A DNA stretch of 64,000 nt. Source: Cytophagales bacterium (GTDB lineage Bacteria > Bacteroidota > Bacteroidia > Cytophagales > Cyclobacteriaceae). Where the stretch lies: NCBI GenBank assembly GCA_033344775.1, contig JAWPMT010000005.1, forward strand, positions 2,487,001-2,551,000, written 5' to 3'. This document shows, piece by piece, positions 25,556 through 34,551 of this stretch (positions within the stretch are counted from its first letter, which is position 1; each line of letters starts with the position of its first letter). The notes below the pieces were generated by a model. That model ran no database searches, was not told where the DNA came from, and saw only the letters and a program-made list of their open reading frames with translations. A program made the position numbers and the translations under genes.

Positions 25556-27070
25556 TTAATCTAATATTCTATTTCCTTCTTCGATAAATGTATCCCACTG
25601 CTTTTGCCAATGAGTGAAGGCTACTTTCTTTTCTTCTTCAGACAAGGCACTGTAGGTTAATGCATTCATGGATAATTTCTTAAGGGCTTTTAGGTCCATT
25701 TCCCAGGCCAGGAAAATGGTCCAGTAATCATAGCTCAGTCCATTGTAATTAAATATGCCAGGATCATCCGAGTTGATAGAAATCTGAACGCCATTTTTCA
25801 GCATGTAGCTAGCTGGATGCAATCTTAAATCATCGATGTAACCCAGGATCTGATTGCTCAATGGACTTACTTCAATACAAATATCCGCTGACTTGATGTC
25901 ATTGATCAATGCTGGGAAATGCATAAGATTGAACCCATGTCCAATTCTCTTACTTCTCAGCAGATAAGCATCATAGAGGTTTTGCACACTTGCCCAGTCA
26001 CTCTCCCCATCGTGCAAGTACAAAGGCATGTCCACTCCATAAACTTGCTCCAACGAATCCATCTTCTCCCAGTTCTCCAGAAAGTGGAGCGTCGAATTGC
26101 CATCATCTTCATTGGCCACCAGGTCAAAGCCCCGAATGAGGTCTGGGTATTTCTTTCGAAGCTCGTACGCATTCACCAGCTCCTTGAAAACATCCTCTTT
26201 CTTCATGAACCGTAAATGTGTATAAATGAATTTCATGGAGAACTCAGGGTGAACGGCCTTCACTTCATCGATCAACTCCTGAAGCAGAGATGCCATCGCA
26301 TCGGCATCATAAAAACCTGATCCCTTACTATGCTCCAGGTCATAAAGTCCTCCAAAAAAGATCATCCGAATTTCCGTATGTTGTACACCATCCGCCAATA
26401 GCGTATCTACCGCAGACCGTAGGTAATCTTTGAATAGTGGCTGATAATGAAAGAAGCCATTGATTCTGTTAAATACATTTTCAAACTCAGCCCAGATATC
26501 GGTTGAGTCACTCACAGTCTCCTGATCCAGAATCAACAATTCCAACAATTCTTGTCTGTTGGACGCCTTAGCCAACACCTCACTTGCTGGTAAAAACCCT
26601 TCCTTAACAGCAGTCTCTTTATAAAAATGCAGTTGACCTTTGATGTGATTTGGATGTTTCGGGCCCCAATAAATGTAGCAATCTGGTTCTTGTTGTGCAC
26701 GATTGATCAACCACCGAAAATCAATTCCAGCTGAACTATGTAAGTGCTGGATACCTCCTTTCGGCATCTTTCGAAAGAGTTGAAAAAGGGTCGTTTCTTC
26801 AATGTGTTCTTTTGACTTGAAAAAGGGTTCTGACGGTGGAAAAAATGAAGTTTTTAAATAATCAGCCGTCATCTCCTTCCGAAGGGTAACCAGCTTTTCA
26901 TCAAGTGCTTTCTCTTGTGCATTCAAGACGATATCTGCGTCGAAGCGAAGCGATTCATTCTCTTTGATTAGCTCCGACCTTTGATGCAAGTAATTTGGCT
27001 TTTCTTCCGTCTTTTTCGAACAAGCGCACACCCAAACGGTGAGCAGCAATATGAAACAACTATTTTTCAT
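25556..27070 (-). CDS. Adenosine deaminase-like lipoprotein (ADGF-like)
   Basis: This 504-residue protein has a lipoprotein signal (MKNSCFILLLTVWVCAC, then SKK), placing it at the cell envelope. The deaminase core has the metal-binding HLH in PKGGIQHLHSSAG, LHDGES, the RIGHGFNLMHFP histidine, EVSPLSNQILG and the final NSDDPGIF aspartates, which are the zinc and catalytic residues of adenosine deaminases. The long N-terminal region (about 100 residues) before the HLH resembles the secreted growth-factor-type (ADGF/CECR1) deaminases rather than the short cytosolic enzyme. It should convert adenosine or deoxyadenosine to inosine outside the cytoplasm. It lies nine bases after the permease gene and upstream of the NUP gene. 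Confidence 0.9.
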   Translation of the reverse strand: MKNSCFILLLTVWVCACSKKTEEKPNYLHQRSELIKENESLRFDADIVLNAQEKALDEKLVTLRKEMTADYLKTSFFPPSEPFFKSKEHIEETTLFQLFRKMPKGGIQHLHSSAGIDFRWLINRAQQEPDCYIYWGPKHPNHIKGQLHFYKETAVKEGFLPASEVLAKASNRQELLELLILDQETVSDSTDIWAEFENVFNRINGFFHYQPLFKDYLRSAVDTLLADGVQHTEIRMIFFGGLYDLEHSKGSGFYDADAMASLLQELIDEVKAVHPEFSMKFIYTHLRFMKKEDVFKELVNAYELRKKYPDLIRGFDLVANEDDGNSTLHFLENWEKMDSLEQVYGVDMPLYLHDGESDWASVQNLYDAYLLRSKRIGHGFNLMHFPALINDIKSADICIEVSPLSNQILGYIDDLRLHPASYMLKNGVQISINSDDPGIFNYNGLSYDYWTIFLAWEMDLKALKKLSMNALTYSALSEEEKKVAFTHWQKQWDTFIEEGNRILD

Positions 27071-27079
27071 GGGTTGGAC

Positions 27080-28483
27080 CTAAACCACGGCGAACTTGAT
27101 AATGAAAAGGAGCGCAATGATGATCAAAATCGGATTCAATTCCCGCGCCTTGCCTGTAAAAAGACAAATGATTGTGTAGAATATAAGACCAGCTCCTATG
27201 CCGCTGGCAATGCTATAGGTCAGCGGGATCAAGACAATGGTCAGGAAGGCTGGGATCGCTTCTTTCATGTCCTCCAGATTGATCTTCTTGATAGAGCCCA
27301 TCATAAACACGCCTACCATGATCAGGGCAGGTGCCGTCGCACTGGTAGGAATGACGCCTGCGAGAGGTGCCAGAAAGATGCAACTCAAAAACAAGAGCGC
27401 TACAATTACCGCAGTAAGCCCGGTTTTACCTCCTGCAGCTATCCCGGAACCACTTTCAATGTACGTAGTGGTAGTCGCTGTTCCCAATAAGGCTCCTGAA
27501 GTAGTGGCAATGGCATCCGCTAATAGTGCCTGTTTCATGCGTGGCAATTTCCCTTCTTTGTTCAAAAACCCTCCTTTCTCTGCGGTACCGTAAAGTGTTC
27601 CCAGGGTATCAAAAAAATCAACCATGGTAAAGGCCAACAGAATCGTGACAAATTCCAGGATGATTGAAAAGGTGGAAGCTCCACCCCCAGTCTTAAGTGC
27701 TGCTCCAAAATCCAGCTGAAAAAAAGTTGGTTTCAAAGAAAGATCTGTGGCAGCTAGTTTCTCCGGTAATTGTGTGATCCCAAATATTAAGCTTAGAACT
27801 GTTATGACGATTATGCTAATTAAAATGGCTCCGTTCATATTTCGGGATACCAAAACGGACATCAGCACCAGTCCAACAATTGACAACAACACCTCGGGTG
27901 AACTCACATCCCCCAACTGAATGATCTGAGGAGGTGCATTGTTGACACTATTGATCATCGCCTGTGGATCAAATACATCTGTGGACAGGATGATATCGAT
28001 GATCGGCCCCTGATTGAAGGTAATGATGCCAGCATTATTTAAGCCAATCAAAGTAATGAATAAGCCAATACCCACTGGAATGGCCTGCAATACACATTTT
28101 GGAAAACTATTGAGAATGCCTGACCGAATACCAGTTAATGTCAAAAGGATGAAAATGACACCCGATATGAATACAATGGCTAAACCTCCCTGCCAGGTAT
28201 ATCCGGCTTGAAATACCACTGTATAAACGAAAAAAGCATTCAAACCCATACCTGGGGCTTGTGCAAACGGATAATTGGACAGCAGCCCTGAGAGCAGCGA
28301 ACCAATAGCTCCGGCCAGACAGGTGGCGATCAACGCGCTTTCAAAGTCCATTCCAGTCTTGGACAGTACTGCCGGATTGACGAAAATGATGTATGCCAAT
28401 GTTGAAAATGTCGTCAGCCCTGCAATGGTTTCCTGCCTGAGTGTTGTTTGATTAGCGGTTAGGTGGAAGAGTCGGTTAAGCAT
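27080..28483 (-). CDS. NCS2 family purine permease (AzgA-like)
   Basis: This 467-residue membrane protein with about 12-14 helices belongs to the AzgA branch of NCS2 transporters, proton symporters for adenine, guanine and hypoxanthine. Evidence: ETIAGLTTFSTLAYIIFVNP near the start, YPFAQAPGMGLNAFF, GIGLFITLIGLNNAGI, the TMVDFFDTLGTLYG segment and TTTYIESGSGIAAGGKTGLTAV, the substrate-binding region of the family. It is the first gene of a three-gene minus-strand unit with an extracytoplasmic deaminase and a NUP lipoprotein, so hypoxanthine uptake is the likely task. I saw no perfect promoter in the 166 bases upstream. Confidence 0.93.
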   Translation of the reverse strand: MLNRLFHLTANQTTLRQETIAGLTTFSTLAYIIFVNPAVLSKTGMDFESALIATCLAGAIGSLLSGLLSNYPFAQAPGMGLNAFFVYTVVFQAGYTWQGGLAIVFISGVIFILLTLTGIRSGILNSFPKCVLQAIPVGIGLFITLIGLNNAGIITFNQGPIIDIILSTDVFDPQAMINSVNNAPPQIIQLGDVSSPEVLLSIVGLVLMSVLVSRNMNGAILISIIVITVLSLIFGITQLPEKLAATDLSLKPTFFQLDFGAALKTGGGASTFSIILEFVTILLAFTMVDFFDTLGTLYGTAEKGGFLNKEGKLPRMKQALLADAIATTSGALLGTATTTTYIESGSGIAAGGKTGLTAVIVALLFLSCIFLAPLAGVIPTSATAPALIMVGVFMMGSIKKINLEDMKEAIPAFLTIVLIPLTYSIASGIGAGLIFYTIICLFTGKARELNPILIIIALLFIIKFAVV

Positions 28484-28601
28484 AGAGATGCTAAAACTAG
28501 CCAGAACTTTTCGAATTCCACAACTTCAATTAATTCTTGTTGAAAATATGATAACAAACGAAGGAAAATTTTACATGCTATCATAAATCACTGATTTACC
28601 C

Positions 28602-28609
28602 TATGTTTG
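28602..28609 (+). promoter_or_regulatory. Possible -7 element for the TerB-like gene
   Basis: TATGTTTG fits TAnnTTTG and lies 40 bases before the ATG at 28650. No clear TTTG lies at the matching -33 position. The rest of the 166-base gap from 28484 is AT-rich without other structure that I can see. Confidence 0.35.
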
Positions 28610-28649
28610 TCTCCACAGCTTTAAATACACACTAGCATTCTTATTCATC

Positions 28650-29588
28650 ATGGAATTTCTATCGAAGATACTCCCCTATATACCCTTGATTGCGACTTTA
28701 GTGATCGCCTATCTGGGAACCAACAAAGTTTGGAAACGAAAACATGAAAAACCGGTCGCCCAGAGTATTTCCCTGGTGGCAAGAGCGATTAGTATTGTGA
28801 CTAATCTGACATTCATGATCCAATCCTTCTCAACTATTTTTATTGCCATCAACTTTGGCATCTGGTTAATTGTAGAAATCATTCTTGTACTAATTGGTTC
28901 TGGCCTTTGGGTAGCCGGAGAACAAAAGAAGTCTTTCTGGCAACGCATCAAAGAGGCTTTGAAACTGGAGAGTGAAGAAGCGGGAGATCTGGCCAAATCA
29001 TTATTTCGACCTTCCAATGCCGATAATGTCCTGACCATCCTAGGAAGGCTTGCCCTGGTTGATAATCAGCTGGATCAAAAAGAGAAAGAGATCCTGCAAT
29101 CTTTTGCGGACGACTGGAAAGTAAACTTTGATCCCAATAAAATAAGTCATTTGGAAGAGTCTGATCAATTTTCATCCTTTGATCGATTACGAAAAGATGT
29201 AGAAGAGTATTTGACCTTGTCTCCTCCTGACCAGCAGGTTTCTCAGCTTGCTGATATCATGCAATCTCTGATCAAAATCGATGGCGACGTTTCTAAGGAA
29301 GAAGAACTGATTGTTGAAGAATTATTGGGCTTGATCAACGGCTACCTGGATAAGCACGAAGAAGACAACCGTTTCTACATTGCGATCGTCCCACAGGATA
29401 CCGAACAGGAAACTGCTATCAAAGCGTTAATCAGCGATACAGAAAGAAAAAAGGTAGCTGGTGGCCTGGCTTATGTGAATGGCCCTTATTTCTCACGTAA
29501 ATACTCAGAAATACTGAGCGAGCAATACCATCAATTGAACTGTCTTGCAGTAGTTGTGGCTGCGGATCAGGTGAAAGAGGCTGCGTAG
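28650..29588 (+). CDS. Membrane-anchored TerB-like protein
   Basis: This 312-residue protein has two or three N-terminal hydrophobic segments (about 8-25, 43-58 and 66-88) and a cytoplasmic helical part. Residues about 120-235 look like a TerB/tellurite-resistance helical domain: ILGRLALVDNQLDQKEKEIL and SLIKIDGDVSKEEELIVEELL are two copies of the acidic, metal-binding-type helix-loop-helix with an Asp-x-x segment. The C-terminal 75 residues (FYIAIVPQDTEQETAIKAL) form a separate small domain that I do not recognise. TerB-like domains occur in stress and signalling proteins, so tellurite resistance itself should not be assumed. It is a single gene, followed by a dispersed repeat. Confidence 0.7.
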   Translation: MEFLSKILPYIPLIATLVIAYLGTNKVWKRKHEKPVAQSISLVARAISIVTNLTFMIQSFSTIFIAINFGIWLIVEIILVLIGSGLWVAGEQKKSFWQRIKEALKLESEEAGDLAKSLFRPSNADNVLTILGRLALVDNQLDQKEKEILQSFADDWKVNFDPNKISHLEESDQFSSFDRLRKDVEEYLTLSPPDQQVSQLADIMQSLIKIDGDVSKEEELIVEELLGLINGYLDKHEEDNRFYIAIVPQDTEQETAIKALISDTERKKVAGGLAYVNGPYFSRKYSEILSEQYHQLNCLAVVVAADQVKEAA

Positions 29589-29600
29589 AATTTCGTTTGA

Positions 29601-29640
29601 AATCCCCCACCTTTCAGGCACCTCCTTTGAAAAGGTGGAC
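29601..29640. repeat. Dispersed AATCCCCC...TTTCAGGCACC repeat, copy 2
   Basis: AATCCCCCACCTTTCAGGCA is followed by CCTCCTTTGAAAAGGTGGAC. The outer parts can pair (CCCACCTTT with AAAGGTGG), giving a terminator-like hairpin between the convergent TerB-like and alpha/beta hydrolase genes. It is the same family as 24331-24390. Confidence 0.55.
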
Positions 29641-29643
29641 TAA

Positions 29644-30489
29644 TTAAATCGCATCCAAAACCTTGGAAGTGAACTTGCAGACTCGGCGACCCACCTTCTT
29701 TGATTTCCAGAAATAAAAATGTGAGGCAATGTTCCAGAAGGTAAAAATATTACCAACGTTGCACTGTACATCTGTTACTCTGCCATCAGCATAATGTTGA
29801 TTGATGAAAGTAACTGGATAACCGAGCGGATCATTTTTATCATAAATATTGATCCATTTACTCAATGGCTTCCAGGCGATCGGCAAATTAGCATCCGGAA
29901 ACTGGATAGGCCGGAGGTCATCGATGGGCACTGACGCTCCGAAAATCGCCAGGTTGCTTCCGAATGTGAAGAGACCGACCACAGTTTCCATTCTTTCAAA
30001 AGCGGTCTGACCTAATGGGTCAGGGACTCCCGGGTTTTTGATCGAAAATTGTTGCCTGTCCCAGATGTGATCATTGATCACTTTCGTGCCAAATGAAGAA
30101 GCCAGAATGATCAAGGGCGCGTCAGGAACTAACTCGTTTTGCAGAAGCCGTATATCGCTGGTAACTATTTGGTGTATTTCCTCATAAGCTGTACTTGACT
30201 CATTAGGTCGACCACCGTAGTTGATCAAATCACTGGTATTACTCAATAGAAATTTTCGTAAAAACATGCTCCTGACTTTCAAACTACTGCCTTCCAATCT
30301 GCTGATCAGCGTTTGTTGTTCCGTTTCCAGGGGTTCGTACCAATTGATAAATCTCCAGGCGATTTCATTTTCAGGAGCTTTTCCTTCTTTACGAAGTTGC
30401 TTGAAAAGGCGCTCGATGAACATTTCCTGATCATCAAAACCCGGAGAACCTGATCCTCGGATCATAAGTATCCCTAATTTCTTTGCCAT
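29644..30489 (-). CDS. Alpha/beta hydrolase-like protein, unknown substrate
   Basis: This 281-residue protein has no signal peptide or membrane helix. The start MAKKLGILMIRGSGSPG gives a first strand and glycine-rich turn, and PLIILASSFGTKVINDHIWD gives a strand, a G/S-x-S-x-G-like nucleophile elbow (SSFGT) and a helix. LSKWINIYDKNDPLGYPVTF carries a plausible acid Asp, and the QCNVGN...ASHFYFW end a possible catalytic His. This order is that of lipase/esterase-type alpha/beta hydrolases, but the elbow is not canonical and I do not recognise a named family. It stands alone on the minus strand. Confidence 0.6.
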   Translation of the reverse strand: MAKKLGILMIRGSGSPGFDDQEMFIERLFKQLRKEGKAPENEIAWRFINWYEPLETEQQTLISRLEGSSLKVRSMFLRKFLLSNTSDLINYGGRPNESSTAYEEIHQIVTSDIRLLQNELVPDAPLIILASSFGTKVINDHIWDRQQFSIKNPGVPDPLGQTAFERMETVVGLFTFGSNLAIFGASVPIDDLRPIQFPDANLPIAWKPLSKWINIYDKNDPLGYPVTFINQHYADGRVTDVQCNVGNIFTFWNIASHFYFWKSKKVGRRVCKFTSKVLDAI

Positions 30490-30576
30490 AGCGATATACC
30501 GTTTTCACTAAAGTATGAAAAATAATAACGCAAGACCAGTCAAATTTCCATAAACAGTAGCTAACTCCTACAATGA

Positions 30577-31176
30577 CTATTGACGCTGATAAACTGCGGA
30601 AAATACCAATTCCTTGTGAAAGGTTCTCCTTGAAATCATTTCATAGCCGCTACGAAGCACCGCGTTTTCAATATCACCTAGTTTTCTACTTTCCAAGTTG
30701 GAAAAGATGCGGAAAAATACATGCATCACCAGAAGCATCATTTGATGATAAGGTCTGCCGGTATCCTGAAAGTCTGTGATGATCAATGTACCTCCTTCAG
30801 CAGTCAAAGCAGCAATTTTTTCAACCACCAGACTGAGGTTCTTTGATGTAAATACATCCAGAAAAAACGGGCAAATTACCAAGTCAAACTGCTGGTTGAT
30901 TTTCCAATCTAAGAAATCGACGTTAACGAATTCTACACTGTCCATAGCAGACTTTTTCGAAGCACGGTCAAGCATCTTACCTGACTTTTCTACATACACG
31001 ACACGGCACTCTTTTAGGTGTGGTAATATCTTACCAGTTCCCCCACCTAATATCAAGACTTTCGAATTGGAAGGAATATCATCCAAAAATTGAATGCTTG
31101 CCTTATGTAACGTTTGCCCAAAAACCAATTGTGCCAGTTGATCATATACAGGGGCAAGGAAATTGAAATTATTCAA
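30577..31176 (-). CDS. Class I SAM-dependent methyltransferase
   Basis: This 199-residue protein has a Rossmann-fold methyltransferase core: VLILGGGTGKILPHL is motif I (SAM-binding glycine-rich loop), CRVVYVEKSGKML carries the acidic residue after strand 2, FVNVDFLDW is motif II-like and FDLVICPFFLDVF is motif IV. GGTLIITDFQ follows. The first residues, MNNFNFLAPVYDQLAQLVFG, resemble the beginning of small UbiE/Coq5-like methyltransferases. Its ATG overlaps the stop of the UbiA-like gene by four bases (31173-31176), so the two are translationally coupled and may act on the same lipophilic product. The substrate is unknown. Confidence 0.85.
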   Translation of the reverse strand: MNNFNFLAPVYDQLAQLVFGQTLHKASIQFLDDIPSNSKVLILGGGTGKILPHLKECRVVYVEKSGKMLDRASKKSAMDSVEFVNVDFLDWKINQQFDLVICPFFLDVFTSKNLSLVVEKIAALTAEGGTLIITDFQDTGRPYHQMMLLVMHVFFRIFSNLESRKLGDIENAVLRSGYEMISRRTFHKELVFSAVYQRQ

Positions 31177-31979
31177 AGCAGTAGAAAAAGAGCTGCCATC
31201 AGAAAGATAGCATCACCAAAAATGCGGAAACGCTCTCTATTAGCAAAGAAATGAGGGAAAGCATACATGACGGCATACGTCAATCCTCCTATCGCCATGA
31301 ATACTTCGATGGCGATCGGCAACTTTACCAAAAGCAATGAAGTCCAAAGAACCAATAAAACCAAACTGGTAATCATTGCACAAGTTCTTGTTCCCAGCTG
31401 AGTAGCGATCGAATGGAAACCCTCGGCATTGTCTTCCTCTATTTCAAAAACAGAAAAAGTCAACAGGTTTACCAGCGCAAGCAAGAAAATTTGCAGGGTT
31501 ATGATCCAGAGTGTCTGATCTCCGGCTAGGGTCAACGGCACCAACATGATACCTAGGGCATAATTCACTGCCACACAAACTTCTTTCAGCCATTGCTTAC
31601 CTAACCATTGTGAAGCGATTAAATAAATGCCACATGCAATTGAGAGCGTCAAGCCCCTTGTGATGATTATAATTCTTAAACCTGGGGGGTAAAGCTCGGT
31701 CAACGCATAAACACCGATGATGACACATAGGACCATCAATAGGATCAATAGCAAATTGTACTGATGATGGAATTTTCTCCTTTCAGTAATGGGCTTTTTT
31801 CTTCTGATGTCCCACCAATGATCGAAAAGGTAGATGAACCAAACGGCCGCAAAAAGTGCAGGGTAGACTGGGCTCGGAATGACAACTTTCAGCTCACTGG
31901 CCACCAGACCTAAAACACAAATGGCTCCCGTCGGTATTCCCAACGAGAGCCATCTGATATATTGTATGAACTTGATCAC
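31173..31979 (-). CDS. UbiA-like prenyltransferase-family membrane protein
   Basis: This 268-residue protein has about eight membrane segments. IYLFDHWWDIRRKKP, between helices 2 and 3, resembles the first Asp-rich motif of UbiA enzymes (N-D-x-x-D-x-x-x-D), keeping two Asp but not the Asn and last Asp. VFEIEEDNAEGFHSIATQLG, between helices 6 and 7, resembles the second motif. Such variation means that prenyl transfer is likely but not certain. The gene lies 18 bases after atpG and overlaps the methyltransferase gene, so it is at the tail of the ATP synthase train. Whether it is co-regulated with ATP synthase or has its own promoter is not visible. Confidence 0.65.
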   Translation of the reverse strand: MIKFIQYIRWLSLGIPTGAICVLGLVASELKVVIPSPVYPALFAAVWFIYLFDHWWDIRRKKPITERRKFHHQYNLLLILLMVLCVIIGVYALTELYPPGLRIIIITRGLTLSIACGIYLIASQWLGKQWLKEVCVAVNYALGIMLVPLTLAGDQTLWIITLQIFLLALVNLLTFSVFEIEEDNAEGFHSIATQLGTRTCAMITSLVLLVLWTSLLLVKLPIAIEVFMAIGGLTYAVMYAFPHFFANRERFRIFGDAIFLMAALFLLL

Positions 31980-31997
31980 CTGGCTGCCCAGGTAATG

Positions 31998-32930
31998 TTA
32001 GCTTCCTTGACTTAGTGCCTCTGCACCACCAACAATTTCCAGGATCTCCTTGGTAATCGCTGCTTGTCGTGTTCGGTTGTAAGTCAGCTTCAATTCTTTC
32101 AAAAGCTCACCTGCGTTATCCGTTGCCTGATCCATGGCCGTCATTCGTGCACCATGCTCAGAAGCATTGGACTCCAACACGGCCTTATAGAACTGCACTT
32201 TTAAAGAATTCGGAATGATCTCTTCGAAGATCACTTCTTTTGAAGGCTCAAAAAGATAATCCACCACTGGCTTCAGTTTCTTTTTCTCTCCTTCTTTCGC
32301 AGGTTTCGCTTCTACCTTTTCTACTTCCGGTTCAGGAGGCAAAATCGGCAGCAATTGCTCACTTCTCAGAATCTGAGTTGCCACGTTTTTGAACTCATTG
32401 AAGATAAGGATGACACGATCATACTTTTCACCCAAAAAGCCATCCATGGCATGCTGTGCCGCCTCACGAGCATTCTCGAAAGACAGGTCTCCAAAAAGGC
32501 CGTGGTAATCTCCAACTACCTTGAACTTGCGTTTGGTAAAGTAATCGTGAGATCGCTTTCCAATAGGCATTACGTGAATGTTCCCTGAACGCTCCAAGTA
32601 GCTGTATTTCTCGCTAATGATTGAACGAGTGTACTTGAACACATTACTGTTGAACGCGCCGCATAGTCCCCGATCAGAAGTCACTACTACGAACAATACA
32701 TTGTTGACTGATCTTTCCTCTCCATATGGATTAGGAATATCGTCGTTTTCGGAAGCCTTAGAAACATTTTGAATGATCGTCGACAATCGCTGAGAGTAAG
32801 GTCGCATCTGTAGGATACGATCCTGTGCTCTCCTCAATTTTGCAGCCGCTACCATTTTCATGGCTTTGGTGATCTGCTGTGTCGAGGTTACAGATTGAAT
32901 TCTTCCTTTTACTTCCTTAAGATTCGCCAT
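31998..32930 (-). CDS. atpG: ATP synthase F1 subunit gamma
   Basis: This 310-residue protein is the central rotor shaft of F1. The N-terminal helix (MANLKEVKGRIQSVTSTQQITKAM), VVVTSDRGLCGAFN and the C-terminal helix with ATDNAGELLKELKLTYNRTRQAAITKEILEIVGGA (shown in part by ITKEILEIVGGA) are standard. A Lys/Glu/Pro-rich stretch at about 199-221 (PEPEVEKVEAKPAKEGEKKK) is an extra segment that lengthens the protein by around 20 residues compared with most homologues. It follows atpA by 15 bases and is the last F1 gene here; beta and epsilon are not in the window. Confidence 0.97.
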   Translation of the reverse strand: MANLKEVKGRIQSVTSTQQITKAMKMVAAAKLRRAQDRILQMRPYSQRLSTIIQNVSKASENDDIPNPYGEERSVNNVLFVVVTSDRGLCGAFNSNVFKYTRSIISEKYSYLERSGNIHVMPIGKRSHDYFTKRKFKVVGDYHGLFGDLSFENAREAAQHAMDGFLGEKYDRVILIFNEFKNVATQILRSEQLLPILPPEPEVEKVEAKPAKEGEKKKLKPVVDYLFEPSKEVIFEEIIPNSLKVQFYKAVLESNASEHGARMTAMDQATDNAGELLKELKLTYNRTRQAAITKEILEIVGGAEALSQGS

Positions 32931-32945
32931 TCCGCGTAAGCCTTA

Positions 32946-34523
32946 TCAGTTATATCGAGAAGCCAAGTCTTTGGCGATCTCTTCTAATTTTCCGTATGCA
33001 TCTCCGAACTTCTTTTTGTCTTTCAACATTTCCAAAGTCTCAGGATGCTGAGTAGTCAAAGTAGAGATAAATTCATTTTCGAATTCTTTCACTTTGTTCT
33101 CAGGTACTTTATCCAGGAATCCTTTTGTAGACACGTAGATGATTGCTACTTGTTGCTCTACTGGAGATGGAGAGTATTGAGGCTGCTTCAGGATTTCCTG
33201 GTTTCTTCTACCCCTATCGATGGTACGCTGCGTCGCTGCATCCAGGTCAGAACCGAACTTGGCAAAAGCTTCCAATTCGCGGAATTGTGCCTGATCCAGT
33301 TTCAAAGTACCAGCTACTTTCTTCATGGATTTGATCTGCGCGCTACCTCCTACACGTGATACAGAGATACCTACGTTGATCGCTGGTCGGATACCTGAGT
33401 TAAACAAGTTCGTTTCCAGGAAGATCTGACCATCCGTAATGGAGATCACGTTTGTAGGAATATAAGCAGATACGTCACCCGCTTGTGTTTCAATGATCGG
33501 AAGGGCTGTCAATGATCCTCCACCTTTCACTTTGTCTTTCAGGCTTTCAGGAAGGTCATTCATCTGTGCAGCGATCTCATCATTGTTGATCACTTTCGCA
33601 GCACGCTCCAACAAACGCGAGTGCAAGTAGAATACGTCACCAGGGTAAGCCTCACGTCCCGGAGGTCTTCTTAGCAGAAGAGATACCTCACGGTAAGAAA
33701 CCGCCTGCTTAGACAAGTCATCATATACTACCAAAGCAGGACGTCCTGTATCTCGGAAGTACTCTCCGATAGCAGCTCCGGTAAATGGAGCAAAGAATTG
33801 CATTGGAGCAGGATCTGAAGCGGAAGCGGCAACAATTACCGTGTAAGGAAGAGCTCCGGCTTTCTCAAGCGTAGAAACAATACCCGCAACCGTACTTGCC
33901 TTCTGTCCTACAGCAACGTAGATACAGTATACAGGCTCGCCTCTGTCGTAAAATTCTTTTTGGTTGATGATGGTATCAATCGCCACGGCAGTTTTACCTG
34001 TCTGACGGTCACCAATGATCAGCTCTCTTTGACCTCTTCCTACAGGGATCATGGAGTCAATCGCTTTGATACCTGTTTGCAACGGCTCAGATACTGGCTC
34101 CCGGTAGATTACGCCCGGGGCTTTTCTTTCGATAGGCATTTCATAAAGTTCGCCTTCGAAATCACCTTTACCATCGATAGGGTTAGCCAGGGTATCAACC
34201 ACACGGCCGCACATGCCATCACCTACTTTCACCGAACCAATTCGGCCAGTTCTTTTCACACTGTCCCCCTCTTTTACATCGCTGGAATCACCCAGTAGTA
34301 CAGCTCCTACATTGTCCTCTTCGAGGTTCAGTACCAATGCATTCAATCCGTTTTCGAACTCAAGAAGTTCTCCAGCTTGTGCTTTTGAAAGTCCGTAAAT
34401 ACGAGCAACACCATCACCTACTTGCAGCACTGTTCCTACTTCTTCGAGTTCTGCTTCTGTTTTGTGGCCTGAGAGTTGCTCCCTCAATATTGCTGATACT
34501 TCGTCAGGTCTAACTTCTGCCAT
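32946..34523 (-). CDS. atpA: ATP synthase F1 subunit alpha
   Basis: This 525-residue protein is the non-catalytic nucleotide-binding subunit of F1. Clear motifs are the Walker [16 protein letters not shown], the adjacent [17 protein letters not shown], and the arginine-finger region [17 protein letters not shown]. The N-terminal residues [17 protein letters not shown] form the helix that binds the delta subunit. Length and all blocks are typical. The gene follows atpH by 28 bases and is followed by atpG after 15 bases. Confidence 0.98.
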   Translation of the reverse strand: MAEVRPDEVSAILREQLSGHKTEAELEEVGTVLQVGDGVARIYGLSKAQAGELLEFENGLNALVLNLEEDNVGAVLLGDSSDVKEGDSVKRTGRIGSVKVGDGMCGRVVDTLANPIDGKGDFEGELYEMPIERKAPGVIYREPVSEPLQTGIKAIDSMIPVGRGQRELIIGDRQTGKTAVAIDTIINQKEFYDRGEPVYCIYVAVGQKASTVAGIVSTLEKAGALPYTVIVAASASDPAPMQFFAPFTGAAIGEYFRDTGRPALVVYDDLSKQAVSYREVSLLLRRPPGREAYPGDVFYLHSRLLERAAKVINNDEIAAQMNDLPESLKDKVKGGGSLTALPIIETQAGDVSAYIPTNVISITDGQIFLETNLFNSGIRPAINVGISVSRVGGSAQIKSMKKVAGTLKLDQAQFRELEAFAKFGSDLDAATQRTIDRGRRNQEILKQPQYSPSPVEQQVAIIYVSTKGFLDKVPENKVKEFENEFISTLTTQHPETLEMLKDKKKFGDAYGKLEEIAKDLASRYN

Positions 34524-34551
34524 AATTCTGTGTATTTATCGCCGGGGGCTT

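Noticed and set aside
26981-27490. 169-residue plus-strand frame opposite the adenosine deaminase and permease genes
   Set aside because: It lies across two certain genes on the other strand and looks like low-complexity shadow sequence.
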